From contig CAWIWC010000001.1 of the NCBI GenBank assembly GCA_963839745.1, forward strand, positions 1 through 64,000: a stretch of 64,000 nt of DNA, read 5' to 3'. Source of the DNA: JAIBJN01 sp963839745. GTDB taxonomy: Bacteria > Actinomycetota > Thermoleophilia > Gaiellales > Gaiellaceae. Both the position numbers and the translations under genes were made by a program. The notes beneath the pieces are model-generated. The model ran no database searches. It worked only from the letters and a program-made list of their open reading frames with translations, and was not told the origin of the DNA. Below, piece after piece: positions 42,840-50,894 of the stretch; within the stretch, counting starts at the first letter, position 1, and each line of letters starts with the position of its first letter.

Positions 42840-43417
42840 TTAGCGGAGTTCTCCGCAGGAATCTGCCTCGGCGAACGCGCTCACCAGCTCGCCGCTGAGG
42901 TCGGCATCCTCCAGCGTTTGCACGGCACCGTCGACCTCGGTGCCCATATCCGTGACCGTGGTCGTGATCGTGTCGATCGCTGACGGGAATGTCGGCAACA
43001 CTCGCCACCCCTTCAACGGCGGTCTCGATCTCGTCCGCGCCCTTCTCGACGTCCGTCGCAAGATCCTGGACGGAGCTCCTGACCTGCTCTCCCGAACTGA
43101 TGTCCGGGCGTCCGAGGCCGTTCAGGCTCTCGGAGAGCGTCTCCGTTGCCGTCTTTGCCTCCTCAGCCGCCTGCTGGAGGCTCTCCTCAGAGAGCGAGGA
43201 CAGATCGGTGAGCGGCTCAGCGGCCTCCTCCAGATCGTCCTTCCACGTCCTCAACGCCGAACAGAAGCTCTCTGCCCACTCGCCCGGTCGACGCCCCGGT
43301 CGACGCCTCGATGCTTGTCTGACTCGAGGACTCGTCCTCTCCGCCACAACCCGCCGCGAAGAGCACAAACGACGCGAAACACGCGGCGAGTGCAAACGTG
43401 AGTGTCGGCTTTTCCAT
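42840..43417 (-). pseudogene. Coiled-coil lipoprotein gene with two frameshifts
   Basis: The start at 43417 gives a lipoprotein signal (ALAACFASFVLFAAGC) and a Ser/Thr-rich linker. At about 43284 (CCC run) the reading must shift to continue as GEWAESFCSALRTWKDDLEE, an amphipathic helical domain (LTDLSSLSEESLQQAAEEA). At about 42986 (GGG run) a second shift leads to AIDTITTTVTDMGTEVDGAV and the end GELVSAFAEADSCGELR. The repaired protein is about 190 aa, a helical-bundle lipoprotein of unknown role. Confidence 0.65.
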
Positions 43418-43458
43418 CGTCGGGTGTCCGTTCTCGCGGCGAGAAAACGAGTCTGTCT

Positions 43459-44127
43459 CTAACCGCCTCTGATGCGTCCGTGAAGCGCTCGCAGTCCGCC
43501 GGCAAGACCGACAAGCAGACAGAGCACCATCAGGGCGAACAGGGCGAGGACAGGTGGGCTCGCATCCGCGGCGGCGCTGGGAACGAGACTTTCGCCCTCG
43601 AGCTCGCCTATCGATTCGGCGTCGGCCGCATTGCGGATCGCCTCTCCTTCTCCGCGGTTGGTGAGGGTGCCCGGCGGGTCGCACTCTTCCGAACAGCCAG
43701 CGTGACTCACCAAGGAACTCAGGCCGTCTTCGTCTCCCGAGCTGGAGCCGTTGGTCGACCGATCCAGGCCTGCTGGATCATCGCCTCCTGGGCCGACTTC
43801 TTTACCGTCGGGGTCGCCCTTTTCGCCTTCGGGGCCGCCCTCTTCGTCCCCCTCGGGCGGCTTCGGTTCGTTCCCCTCGGGCGGCGTCGGTTCGTTCCCC
43901 TCGGGCGGCTTCGGTTCGTCCCCCTCGGGCGGCTTCGGTTCGTGCCCCTTGGGCGGCTTCGGTTCGTGCCCCTTGGGCGGCTTCGGTTCGTCCCCCTTGG
44001 GCGGCTTTTCCTTCTTGACCGGCTTCTCTACGTCGGGAGGTGGAGGCGGGAGGAGCTGCGCAACCGTGGGCGGGCTCGCCGTCGCAAGAATGATTGCGAA
44101 GAAAAGAAAGAAGACCCCGAGCCGCAT
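43459..44127 (-). CDS. Secreted proline-repeat protein with C-terminal membrane anchor
   Basis: The 222-residue protein has a signal peptide (LGVFFLFFAIILATASP), then six to seven tandem 8-residue repeats of the type EPKPPEG(N/D/H) (about residues 45-95) encoded by 24-bp DNA repeats. An acidic Gly-rich linker follows, then a C-terminal hydrophobic helix (PPVLALFALMVLCLLVGLAG) and a basic tail. The layout is like a cell-wall-spanning stalk. Repeat number could vary between strains. Confidence 0.65.
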   Translation of the reverse strand: MRLGVFFLFFAIILATASPPTVAQLLPPPPPDVEKPVKKEKPPKGDEPKPPKGHEPKPPKGHEPKPPEGDEPKPPEGNEPTPPEGNEPKPPEGDEEGGPEGEKGDPDGKEVGPGGDDPAGLDRSTNGSSSGDEDGLSSLVSHAGCSEECDPPGTLTNRGEGEAIRNAADAESIGELEGESLVPSAAADASPPVLALFALMVLCLLVGLAGGLRALHGRIRGG

Positions 44128-44607
44128 CCCGATGACCCCGTTCCCGACGCCGGTTGCAGCAGCATGTTAGCCGTTCGGCTGTAAGCCCGTAGGGCGCTAG
44201 CCCGTCGACCAGTGGGCGAGCACGTCGCCCGCCCGCCTGACCTCACGTCGACCAACGAGCTCGGCAAGAACAGCCCCCGCTGCCTTCGGTCGCCGTCATA
44301 GTCTGACCTCGCCGGGGCGTGGGCAGGGTAGTCCTAGGGTCACCTTGCGGCCCGGGCCCCGGCTGAGGCTGAGTGGGTCATGGCCAGCCGTTTGTCAATG
44401 GGCCACATGGCCTATTGCCTTTCCCTGCCACGACTGTATCGTCGGTGACCTCCTCGCCCTCGCCCGGCGCGAGACGGACGCCAAATGGACGTTCCCATGG
44501 GGGGAGCGAGGACTAACCAGTTGACTTTTTTTGATTCCCGGAGGGGTCGGGGGCGCACGCCTCGGATCGGCTCCCCACGTGTTCTAACCGGACGGCTCGG
44601 TCGCCGG
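44128..44607. other. Intergenic region with the second 42-bp repeat
   Basis: No gene is supported here. It contains the 42-bp repeat copy B (44323-44364), a locally AT-richer stretch (44395-44445), and TTGACTTTTTTTGATT (44521-44536) followed by GGAGGGG, which may be promoter or leader sequence for the secreted protein downstream. Confidence 0.4.
44323..44364. repeat. 42-bp repeat, copy B
   Basis: Same sequence as 42180-42221 apart from one base (CCCGGGCCCC here, CCCGCGCCCC there). It lies 244 bp upstream of the secreted-protein gene. Confidence 0.55.
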
Positions 44608-45920
44608 ATGGCGGTGGTCGTGGCGGTGGTTGCGGTCGCCGGTTTGATGGGCGCCGGCAATGCGAGTGCGAAGGGTGTTGCGTTCTCCTTCTTTCCTTCT
44701 CCGAACGGCACGAACGGGTGGTACACACAGAACGTCTCGGGCTCGTTCGCATTTGATGTCGACGGGCTGGGCAGCTTCAACATCAATGGCTACTATCACG
44801 AGCGGCTCAGCGCACTCGAGTGCGAGGGTTCGCCGACCTTTTCGTGGACGCCTTGGGCTGAGTCGTCGTTCCCGTTCATTCCAGGCAACCCCCAGTTGCC
44901 CGTGCAGATTGGGGTCGCGTTCGGCGGCGACACGACCTTTGCGGGCGTGTCAGGGGCGTGCACCGCAAGTTACGAGCGGATGTTCTTCGACGACTGCCAC
45001 GACTTGGGACCCTTTGGTAGGTGGTGCGATGACATCACTGACTGGCTGCCCTGGGGCACGGAGACGGACTTCAGGACATTCAGGATCGACACGTCGGCGC
45101 CGCAAAACGTGGTCGTCAATAGCGACGAGTTCCCCGAACGCGTTCGGCTGGTACAAGAGCCCCGTAACGTTCACGGTGTCGGGCCAAGACGTTCACTCGT
45201 CGATCCAGAACTGTGGTTTTGGCAGCTCCCCGTTTATACGGGGCCCCGTCGCATGACGGTTAGCACCAACACGAACTCGAGTGGCTCGCGGCCGGCTGCC
45301 GCAACGGGGCCGGGCTGGTGTCGGGCACCGGCCAGCGGTCCTGGAGGTACGACAGCACTCCGCCGGCGCTCGCCCCCACCATCAGCCCGACGAACGTGCT
45401 CGTGCAAGGTTCGGTCGCGACTGCGGCCGCGAACGCGACCGATGCGCTCTCCCTGATCGACACGGCGAACACGGGCTGCGGCCCGGTCGACACGTCGACG
45501 CTGGGCACGCATGCGGTCACCTGCACGGCGACCGACAGGGCGGGCAACGTGACCACGGCGCAGGCGAGCTACGAGGTCGTGTACAGCTTCACCGGCTTCT
45601 CCAACCCGATCGCCAATCCGCCGGCGCTGAACGACAGGAAGGCCGGGACCGGAAAGGCGGTCCCGCTCAGGTTCAGCGTGAGCAATGCAAACGGTCCGGT
45701 CACCGACCTCACCTCGGTCGAGGTCACGGCGACCTCGCTCGACTGCAACGCCGGGGTGACTCCCGACCTGCCGAGCGAGTCGGGGACCCTGCAGAATCGA
45801 GGCAACGGCGAATACCAGTTCGAGTGGAAGGTGCCGAAGAGCTATGCGGGGTCATGCAAGACGCTGAGCGTCGATCTCGGCGACGGGGTCGACCACACGG
45901 CCCTGTTCCGCCTCAGCTAG
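44608..45920 (+). pseudogene. Secreted HYR/Ig-like domain protein, frameshifted
   Basis: A signal peptide (VVVAVVAVAGLMGAGNASA) precedes a Cys-containing beta-rich domain read to about 45133. An extra base in the CCCC run at 45133-45136 moves the frame to PNAFGWYKSPVTFTVSGQDV. At least two more shifts (about 45230 and 45290) lead to an HYR-like domain (TNVLVQGSVATAAANATDAL, HAVTCTATDRAGNVT) and a final beta domain ending at 45920. An upstream TTG at 44521 is another possible start. It is followed by a perfect hairpin terminator. Confidence 0.6.
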
Positions 45921-45948
45921 TAGACGCTTCAACCCATCCACGCTCGAG

Positions 45949-45979
45949 AGAGGGGAGCGGCCCAGGGCCGCTCCCCTCT
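45949..45979 (+). terminator. Strong hairpin terminator after the secreted protein gene
   Basis: AGAGGGGAGCGGC (45949-45961) pairs perfectly with GCCGCTCCCCTCT (45967-45979) around a CCAGG loop, 28 bp after the stop codon. There is no T-run, as is common in high-GC actinobacteria. Confidence 0.75.
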
Positions 45980-46028
45980 GAACTTCCCGGCAACCGAGGA
46001 GGTTCACCTTGCGGTCGGCGCCTCTGTG

Positions 46029-46074
46029 GGGGGACAAGAGGTCCCCGGTTCAAATCCGGGCGCCCCGACTGGAA
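46029..46074 (+). repeat. tRNA-Pro 3'-end direct repeat, copy 3 (right end)
   Basis: 46 bp identical to the core of the other two copies (GGGGGACAAG to GACTGGAA); the four bases before it differ. It lies in non-coding DNA and marks the outer end of the accessory region. Ordinary chromosomal genes follow. Confidence 0.8.
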
Positions 46075-46192
46075 GGAAGACACGCTCTGGCGCGCGTCGC
46101 ACCCTTCGGCGGGATGATGTCGCCCTGAATCCGCTCAGATCGGACGGCCCGGACTTAGGCCGCGGGCACCGCTCGGGTTTGCAGCAGGCCGG

Positions 46193-46309
46193 CTACTTCT
46201 TCTCGACGCCGTTGCCGAGGCCGCGCTCGACGTAAACGTGCGGCACCTTGCTCGGAGGCGGCAGCTTGGGCGCGGGTGTTGCGTTCGGCTGGGAAGGCGT
46301 CTTCGGCAT
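46193..46309 (-). CDS. 38-residue Pro-rich peptide coupled to the membrane-protein gene
   Basis: The ATG (46309-46307) shares one base with the TAA of the upstream gene (TAATG), so translation is re-initiated from it. The peptide begins MPKTPSQPNATPAPKLPPPS and ends HVYVERGLGNGVEKK: a Pro-rich half followed by a patterned basic tail. I do not recognise it. The tight coupling suggests it works with the membrane protein. Confidence 0.6.
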   Translation of the reverse strand: MPKTPSQPNATPAPKLPPPSKVPHVYVERGLGNGVEKK

Positions 46310-46836
46310 TAGGGAAATTGTAGCGCCGGACCGGTCATCGCCACTGCGAGGGATCCGAGGAGTGATACGACGAGAAGGATGAACGACCACCGGAATATGC
46401 GGTCTCTCGTGCGCAGTCGCGAATCGAGGTCGTTGCGATCTACTGCGGCCAGGAGGTCGGCGAGCATCTGCCGCTTCGTGGTGAGCTCGAGACCGCCACC
46501 GAAGGTCTCGAAGAACGCCCGCGTGTCCGGGCCCGAGTCCAGCTTGGCGGGCCAAACAACCCAGTGGAAGCCGAAGCCGGCGATTCCGAGGGCGACCGTA
46601 GGAACAGGCCAAAAGCGAGAGAGATCGGTGTGAACGCCTACGAGAAGGGCGACGGCGGCCGCGTCAATCGCAAGCACGCCGAGCGACCTGGCTGCGCGTA
46701 TCTCAGCGTCGCGCAGCTGCGTATCAATCCGCCCCTGTGCTCGCGTGATCATCATGTCGAGAATCGCCGCTTGATCCGAAGCCGTCGGCCCAGTCTTGCT
46801 CGGCGTATCGCGAAGAATCCATTGGCGGATCGGCAC
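46309..46836 (-). CDS. Three-helix membrane protein of unknown function
   Basis: The 175-residue protein has an N-terminal amphipathic helix (RAQGRIDTQLRDAEIRAARS), two adjacent transmembrane helices (LGVLAIDAAAVALLVGV; VPTVALGIAGFGFHWVVW), a cytosolic helical region (residues 105-150) and a third helix (WSFILLVVSLLGSLAVAM). The architecture recalls the small 2TM/3TM effector-type proteins seen in phage-defence loci (SLATT/Pycsar-like), but I see no signalling enzyme beside it. That comparison is by layout only. Confidence 0.6.
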   Translation of the reverse strand: MPIRQWILRDTPSKTGPTASDQAAILDMMITRAQGRIDTQLRDAEIRAARSLGVLAIDAAAVALLVGVHTDLSRFWPVPTVALGIAGFGFHWVVWPAKLDSGPDTRAFFETFGGGLELTTKRQMLADLLAAVDRNDLDSRLRTRDRIFRWSFILLVVSLLGSLAVAMTGPALQFP

Positions 46837-46962
46837 GAGTCCACACTAGTTGGCAAGGCGGACAACCTCGTGATCGGGCACGGGCGTCCGGCTTCGTCGT
46901 TCCGGGGAGGGCTTAACGCGACCTTCATCGAGGGCGAAGCCGCGGATGTCGAAAGAGAAGGC

Positions 46963-47142
46963 ATGCGCTACCGCTCTGAGGAACAGGCCATGCACCACCG
47001 CGAGCGCGCGGCTCATCACCGACGCGAGGCCAAGCGCTTCGCGGCGGCCGAGCACCATGAGAACGCGCAGCTCTCGCGGAGCGCGGCCCTCGCTCAGGAG
47101 CGGCTCGTCTACGCGCTCGAGACCGGCCGCCTGCCTCGCTAG
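46963..47142 (+). CDS. 59-residue His/Arg-rich small protein
   Basis: From ATG 46963 with AGAGAAGG just upstream, the product is helical and rich in His, Arg and Ala (EEQAMHHRERAAHHRREAKR, AAEHHENAQLSRSAALAQER). It might bind metal or nucleic acid; no family is recognised. It is divergent from the membrane-protein gene across 126 bp. Confidence 0.5.
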   Translation: MRYRSEEQAMHHRERAAHHRREAKRFAAAEHHENAQLSRSAALAQERLVYALETGRLPR

Positions 47143-47174
47143 GCGAAGGCCTGGCGCTCTAGACCGCCGAGTCC

Positions 47175-47567
47175 CTAGCCCGGAGACCGGAAGCGCTCGG
47201 TCATCTGCTTCGCAGACTCCTCCTGCGCCTTGACGGCCTGCTGTCGCGCGTAGGCGATCTCGTCCCGCTCCTTGCGCGCTCTCGTCGCCGCGGCGTTCGT
47301 CTGGCGCATCATCGCGTCCAGGCGCTTCCTGACGACCGCCTCGGTTCCCACCTCGATGCCGCCGACGGTGAGCACGTCGAAGTCCGGGACGTTCGCCCAC
47401 CAGGGCTCGGACTCGAGGCCGTCGGTCATGTGGCTGATGCGCGCGAACTCGTTCTTCCACACGCTGTCGGGCGCCGTGCTCAGGCGCACCGCGAGCTCGA
47501 GGTAGCGGCCCTTGGGCTTCACCACGGCGCTCGACCAGTCGATCATGACGGCCGTCACGGGCAGCAT
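47175..47567 (-). CDS. Hypothetical 130-residue protein
   Basis: The product begins MLPVTAVMIDWSSAVVKPKG, has a globular N-terminal half with conserved-looking aromatic residues (SEPWWANVPDFDVLTVGG) and a C-terminal coiled coil (RQTNAAATRARKERDEIAYARQQAVKAQEES). No domain is recognised. The ATG at 47567 is preferred to the longer frame upstream because composition changes there. Confidence 0.5.
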   Translation of the reverse strand: MLPVTAVMIDWSSAVVKPKGRYLELAVRLSTAPDSVWKNEFARISHMTDGLESEPWWANVPDFDVLTVGGIEVGTEAVVRKRLDAMMRQTNAAATRARKERDEIAYARQQAVKAQEESAKQMTERFRSPG

Positions 47568-47920
47568 GGTAGCGAGGGTCGTGCGAGTCTTTGCCGAGGC
47601 TCCGCACCGACTTGCGCTCCATGAGATGCGGGCTATTCTCTTCGGCAGTGGCGCGCGATTCGGCCGCAGATCGTGTGTCGCACGGGACGCGCGAGTCTTC
47701 GAGCGTCCCACCCGGGTGAGCGGGCCTCCCTAGGCCAAGGGGGTAGGGCCCGCTTACCCCTCCCATTCCCCCATCCGGGCGTAGAGCAGGGCCGTCCGCT
47801 GGGCCTCACTGAGCCCATGCGGCTGCCTCTCGCTTGGCCGGGAGGCGGCCGCGGCTCTGGTCCGGCCGGGAACGAGAATTTCGGGGAGGAGAACGCTGGA
47901 GGACCGCCAAGGACCCCGCC
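47568..47920. other. 353-bp region upstream of the lytic transglycosylase
   Basis: No clear gene. A reverse-strand frame ending at 47754 has a plausible small-protein tail (GLSEAQRTALLYARMGEWEG) but no clear start. G/C-rich inverted segments are present. A cyclic-di-AMP riboswitch, which often precedes actinobacterial wall hydrolases, was looked for and its consensus blocks were not found. Confidence 0.35.
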
Positions 47921-48832
47921 ATGCGAACCGCCAGGGGCGTCGCGTTCGCATCTCTCCTCGCTGCGCTCTGCGCGGCGACGGCGATGCCAGCAGACGCCGG
48001 TCGACAGACACCAGGACTCCAGGTCGCGCTCAAGTCGCGGGGCCTCTACGCCGGCCCGATCGACGGGATCGCCGGCCCGATGACGAGGCGCGCGATCCGC
48101 GTCTTCCAGAAGCGCAACGGCCTCCTCGTGGACGGCGTGCCTGGGCCCCGGACGCGGGCGAAGCTCGGCCGTCTCGGGCGCCCGCTCTTCGGCACGCGGC
48201 TCATGCGGCGCGGGATGGTCGGCTGGGACGTCTCCGTCCTCCAGTTCCTCCTCGCCCGCCGCGGCGTGGCGACGGGAGGGATCGACGGCATCTACGGGTG
48301 GGGGACCCAGCGTGCGGTCAAGCGCTTCCAGGCGCGGTCGGGGCTTCACGCGGACGGCATCGCCGGGCCTGTAACCCGGAAAGCGCTCGTGCGCAACGTC
48401 ATCCGTCGTGCCCGCGGCTACAGCCGAAGCACGGCGAGCCCCGAGGTGATCCGCTGGGCACTCGGCTACTGGTCGCACCGCTACGGGGTGAGCACGAGCC
48501 TCGTGCGCGCTCTCGCCTGGATGGAGTCTGGGAACCAGCCGAACGTCGTCTCCGTGGCCGGTGCGCGGGGCGTGATGCAGGTCATGCCGGCTACGCATCG
48601 CTTCGTCGAGCGTGTGCTCGTCGGGAACCGGATCCCGCACTCCGCCGGAGGCAACATCAAGGTCGGCGTGCTCTACCTCCGCCACATGCTGCGGATCTTC
48701 GGCTGGAACAAGCGGCTTGCGCTTGCCGCCTACTACCAGGGACCGTTGGCCGTGCGGCGCTATGGGCTCTTCCGCGAGTCGCGCTGGTACGTGCGGACGA
48801 TTCTCTCCATAGAGCGCAACATGTTCGCCTGA
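47921..48832 (+). CDS. Secreted lytic transglycosylase with two peptidoglycan-binding domains
   Basis: The 303-residue protein has a signal peptide (GVAFASLLAALCAATAMPADA), two PG_binding_1 repeats (about residues 28-85 and 95-155: GPIDGIAGPMTRRAIRVFQ; GGIDGIYGWGTQRAVKRFQ) and a C-terminal lysozyme-like SLT domain. The catalytic Glu lies in RALAWMESGNQPN, followed by GARGVMQVMPATH and AYYQGP. It should cleave glycan strands during growth or resuscitation. The ATG at 47921 is chosen for the signal peptide. Confidence 0.88.
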   Translation: MRTARGVAFASLLAALCAATAMPADAGRQTPGLQVALKSRGLYAGPIDGIAGPMTRRAIRVFQKRNGLLVDGVPGPRTRAKLGRLGRPLFGTRLMRRGMVGWDVSVLQFLLARRGVATGGIDGIYGWGTQRAVKRFQARSGLHADGIAGPVTRKALVRNVIRRARGYSRSTASPEVIRWALGYWSHRYGVSTSLVRALAWMESGNQPNVVSVAGARGVMQVMPATHRFVERVLVGNRIPHSAGGNIKVGVLYLRHMLRIFGWNKRLALAAYYQGPLAVRRYGLFRESRWYVRTILSIERNMFA

Positions 48833-48891
48833 CCCGTTTTCGCTCGCGCGAGGGATCGTGACAAAGCGCGCGCAGGTCGATACCCAGGACC

Positions 48892-49305
48892 GTGCGACTT
48901 CGCGTTCTCGTCCTCGGGCTCTCCTTCTTCGCGGCCGCCGTCGTGGTCGCGGTCCAGCCCTATCTCGCGTCGGGGCACACGCCGAACCTGAACCGGCCGT
49001 GCACCATCACAGGCACGTCCGGCGCCGACACGCTCGGCGGCACGCCGTCCTCTGACGTCATCTGCGGGCTGGGCGGCAACGACACGATCGGCGGCGGGAG
49101 CGGCAACGACATCATCCGCGCCGGCCCGGGCAGCGATCGCATCCAGGGCGACGCGGGCAAGGACGTCCTCCAGGGCGGGGACGGCAACGACTGGATCTGG
49201 GCGCGCGACGGCACGCACGACCACGTGAACGGCGGCCGCGGCTACGACCGCTACCGCGCCGACCAGTCGATCGACAAGAAGCTGTACGTCGAAGCCGCGA
49301 TGTAG
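48892..49305 (+). CDS. Secreted RTX-type calcium-binding repeat protein
   Basis: The 137-residue protein has a signal peptide (RLRVLVLGLSFFAAAVVVAV) and about five beta-roll nonapeptides (GGNDTIGGGSGNDIIRAG; GDAGKDVLQGGDGNDWIWA). It resembles the product of 7230-7685. A Cys pair (CTITG...VICG) frames the start of the repeats. Function is unknown; extracellular calcium binding is the likely property. Confidence 0.75.
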   Translation: MRLRVLVLGLSFFAAAVVVAVQPYLASGHTPNLNRPCTITGTSGADTLGGTPSSDVICGLGGNDTIGGGSGNDIIRAGPGSDRIQGDAGKDVLQGGDGNDWIWARDGTHDHVNGGRGYDRYRADQSIDKKLYVEAAM

Positions 49306-49336
49306 GGCCCCCGGCCGCGCGGTAGGGTTCCAGCCC

Positions 49337-50155
49337 ATGGCGGGAACCGATCGCACGCTCGCGGTGCTCGGCGCCGGCAAGGCAGGCGAGGCGCTGATCG
49401 CCGGCGTGCTCTCGTCGGGCTGGTGCGAGCCCGGGCAGATCGTCGCGACGGCGCGCCATCCCGAGCGCCTGGAAGAGCTCGCAGGCCGCCACGGGATCCG
49501 GACGACCACGGCCAACGCCGAGGCCGTCGCCGGGGCGGGGATCGTCGTTATCGGCGTGAAGCCGCAGGACATCGAGATGCTGCTCGGCGACATCTCCGGC
49601 ACTGTCACGGCAGAGCAGACGGTCGTCTCGATTGCCGCCGCGATCCCGACCGCGCTGATCGAGAAGCACCTGAGCGACCGTGTCCCGGTCGTGCGGGCGA
49701 TGCCGAACACTCCGATGACGGTCCACGAGGGCATGGCCGGAGTGTCCGCCGGCACGCACGCGCAGGAAGAGCATCTCGCGCTCGCTGAAGAGGTGCTCGG
49801 AAGCGTGGGCCGCACGGTGCGCGTGGACGAGGACTACATGGACGCCATCACGGCCGTGTCCGGGTCGGGGCCGGCGTACTTCGCGTTGCTCGCCGAGTCG
49901 ATGATCGAGGCCGGCATCTTGCTCGGCCTCTCGCGCGAGATCTCGACGGACCTCGTCGTCCAGACCATGCTGGGCACGGCGAAGCTCCTCCGCGACGAGA
50001 AGATGCACCCCGTCGAGCTGCGCGAGGCCGTCACCTCTCCGGGCGGCACGACCATCGCCGCCATCCGCGAGCTCGAGCAGGCGGGCGTCCGCGCCGCCTT
50101 CCTGAACGCCATCCAGGCGGCGATGCAGCGCTCGAAAGAGCTGGCGCAGGGCTAG
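49337..50155 (+). CDS. proC: Pyrroline-5-carboxylate reductase
   Basis: Last step of proline synthesis, reducing P5C with NAD(P)H. The 272-residue protein has the Rossmann motif LAVLGAGKAGEALIAGVL, VVIGVKPQDIEMLL, VRAMPNTPMTVHEGM, and the signature AVTSPGGTTIAAIRELEQAGVRAAFLNAI. TAGGGT (49323-49328) is 8 nt before the ATG and no Shine-Dalgarno sequence is seen. Confidence 0.93.
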   Translation: MAGTDRTLAVLGAGKAGEALIAGVLSSGWCEPGQIVATARHPERLEELAGRHGIRTTTANAEAVAGAGIVVIGVKPQDIEMLLGDISGTVTAEQTVVSIAAAIPTALIEKHLSDRVPVVRAMPNTPMTVHEGMAGVSAGTHAQEEHLALAEEVLGSVGRTVRVDEDYMDAITAVSGSGPAYFALLAESMIEAGILLGLSREISTDLVVQTMLGTAKLLRDEKMHPVELREAVTSPGGTTIAAIRELEQAGVRAAFLNAIQAAMQRSKELAQG

Positions 50156-50159
50156 AGGC

Positions 50160-50894
50160 TCAGACGTCGCTGCGGTCGGTCCGAACGGTCGCCGCGAGGA
50201 CGAACGCGAGCGTCCAGGCGATCAGTGCGAGCGCGCCGGCGCCGGGCGAGAGCAGGTGGTCGACCGGCTGCCCCGCGAGGGCGTCCCCGGCCTTTCCCGG
50301 GAGGAAGCGGCCCACGTCCGGGGTGGCGGCGAAGAGCGTCGCGTCGACGAGGAAGGCGTAGGCGACGACGGCGACGATCGCGCCGACCTGGTTACGGATG
50401 AGCGCTCCGATCGCGACGCCGAGCAGCGCGCTGAGCGCGGCCGCAGCCATCGTGCCGGCCGCTAGAGCGATCAGGTCGGCGCCCGAGGGCACGAGCTCGA
50501 CATCACGCCCGGCGAGGATCGCGAGGCCGGCTGCGACGGAGAGGGCGATGCAGACGAGTGCGAGAACGACCCCGGCGAACGCGGCTGCCGTGAGCTTGGC
50601 GGCCAGGACGATGCGGCGCCGCGGCTGGACGAGCAGAGTCGGGCGGATCGTCCCGTAGCGGAACTCGCTCGTCACGGTGAGAAGCCCGGCGAGGGTCGCG
50701 AAGAACACGGCGCCGCTGCTCCCGGCGCCGAGGAGCGTCCGCTGCTGGTCGTCGCCCGCGAGCTCGGCCGGGGACGCGGAGGCGCCCTCCACGAGGACGC
50801 CGAGCAGCGTCAGGCCCGCCGCCGCGAGCAGGAGGAGCCCCGCCATTCGGGTCGTGCGGAGCTTCAGAAGCTCGGAGGAGAGCTGGCCGCTCAT
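50160..50894 (-). CDS. ABC-2-type transporter permease
   Basis: The 244-residue membrane protein has six hydrophobic helices and an N-terminal cytosolic segment (ELLKLRTTRMAGLLLLAAAGL) typical of ABC-2 permeases. A charged coupling region RYGTIRPTLLVQPRRRIVLAAK follows helix two. It overlaps the upstream ATPase gene by 4 bp and will form the exporter with it. The substrate is unknown; lipids, antibiotics or peptides are common. Confidence 0.82.
   Translation of the reverse strand: MSGQLSSELLKLRTTRMAGLLLLAAAGLTLLGVLVEGASASPAELAGDDQQRTLLGAGSSGAVFFATLAGLLTVTSEFRYGTIRPTLLVQPRRRIVLAAKLTAAAFAGVVLALVCIALSVAAGLAILAGRDVELVPSGADLIALAAGTMAAAALSALLGVAIGALIRNQVGAIVAVVAYAFLVDATLFAATPDVGRFLPGKAGDALAGQPVDHLLSPGAGALALIAWTLAFVLAATVRTDRSDV

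Larger units (their letters stand above)
42379..46074 (+). mobile_element. tRNA-Pro-targeted island 2 (about 3.7 kb)
   Basis: Bounded by tRNA-Pro 3' repeats at 42379-42428 and 46029-46074. It carries a copy of the 128-bp hairpin repeat, a broken lipoprotein gene, a proline-repeat membrane protein, a 42-bp repeat shared with island 1, and a broken secreted protein. No recombinase is seen. Tandem arrangement suggests two integrations at the same tRNA locus. Confidence 0.55.

Noticed and set aside
43836..43995. CRISPR-like array
   Set aside because: The 24-bp repeats are contiguous, without spacers, and in frame with a proline-repeat protein. No CRISPR array or cas gene was seen anywhere in the window.
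47700..47920. Cyclic-di-AMP (ydaO) riboswitch before the lytic transglycosylase
   Set aside because: The location would fit, but the conserved blocks of that class could not be found.
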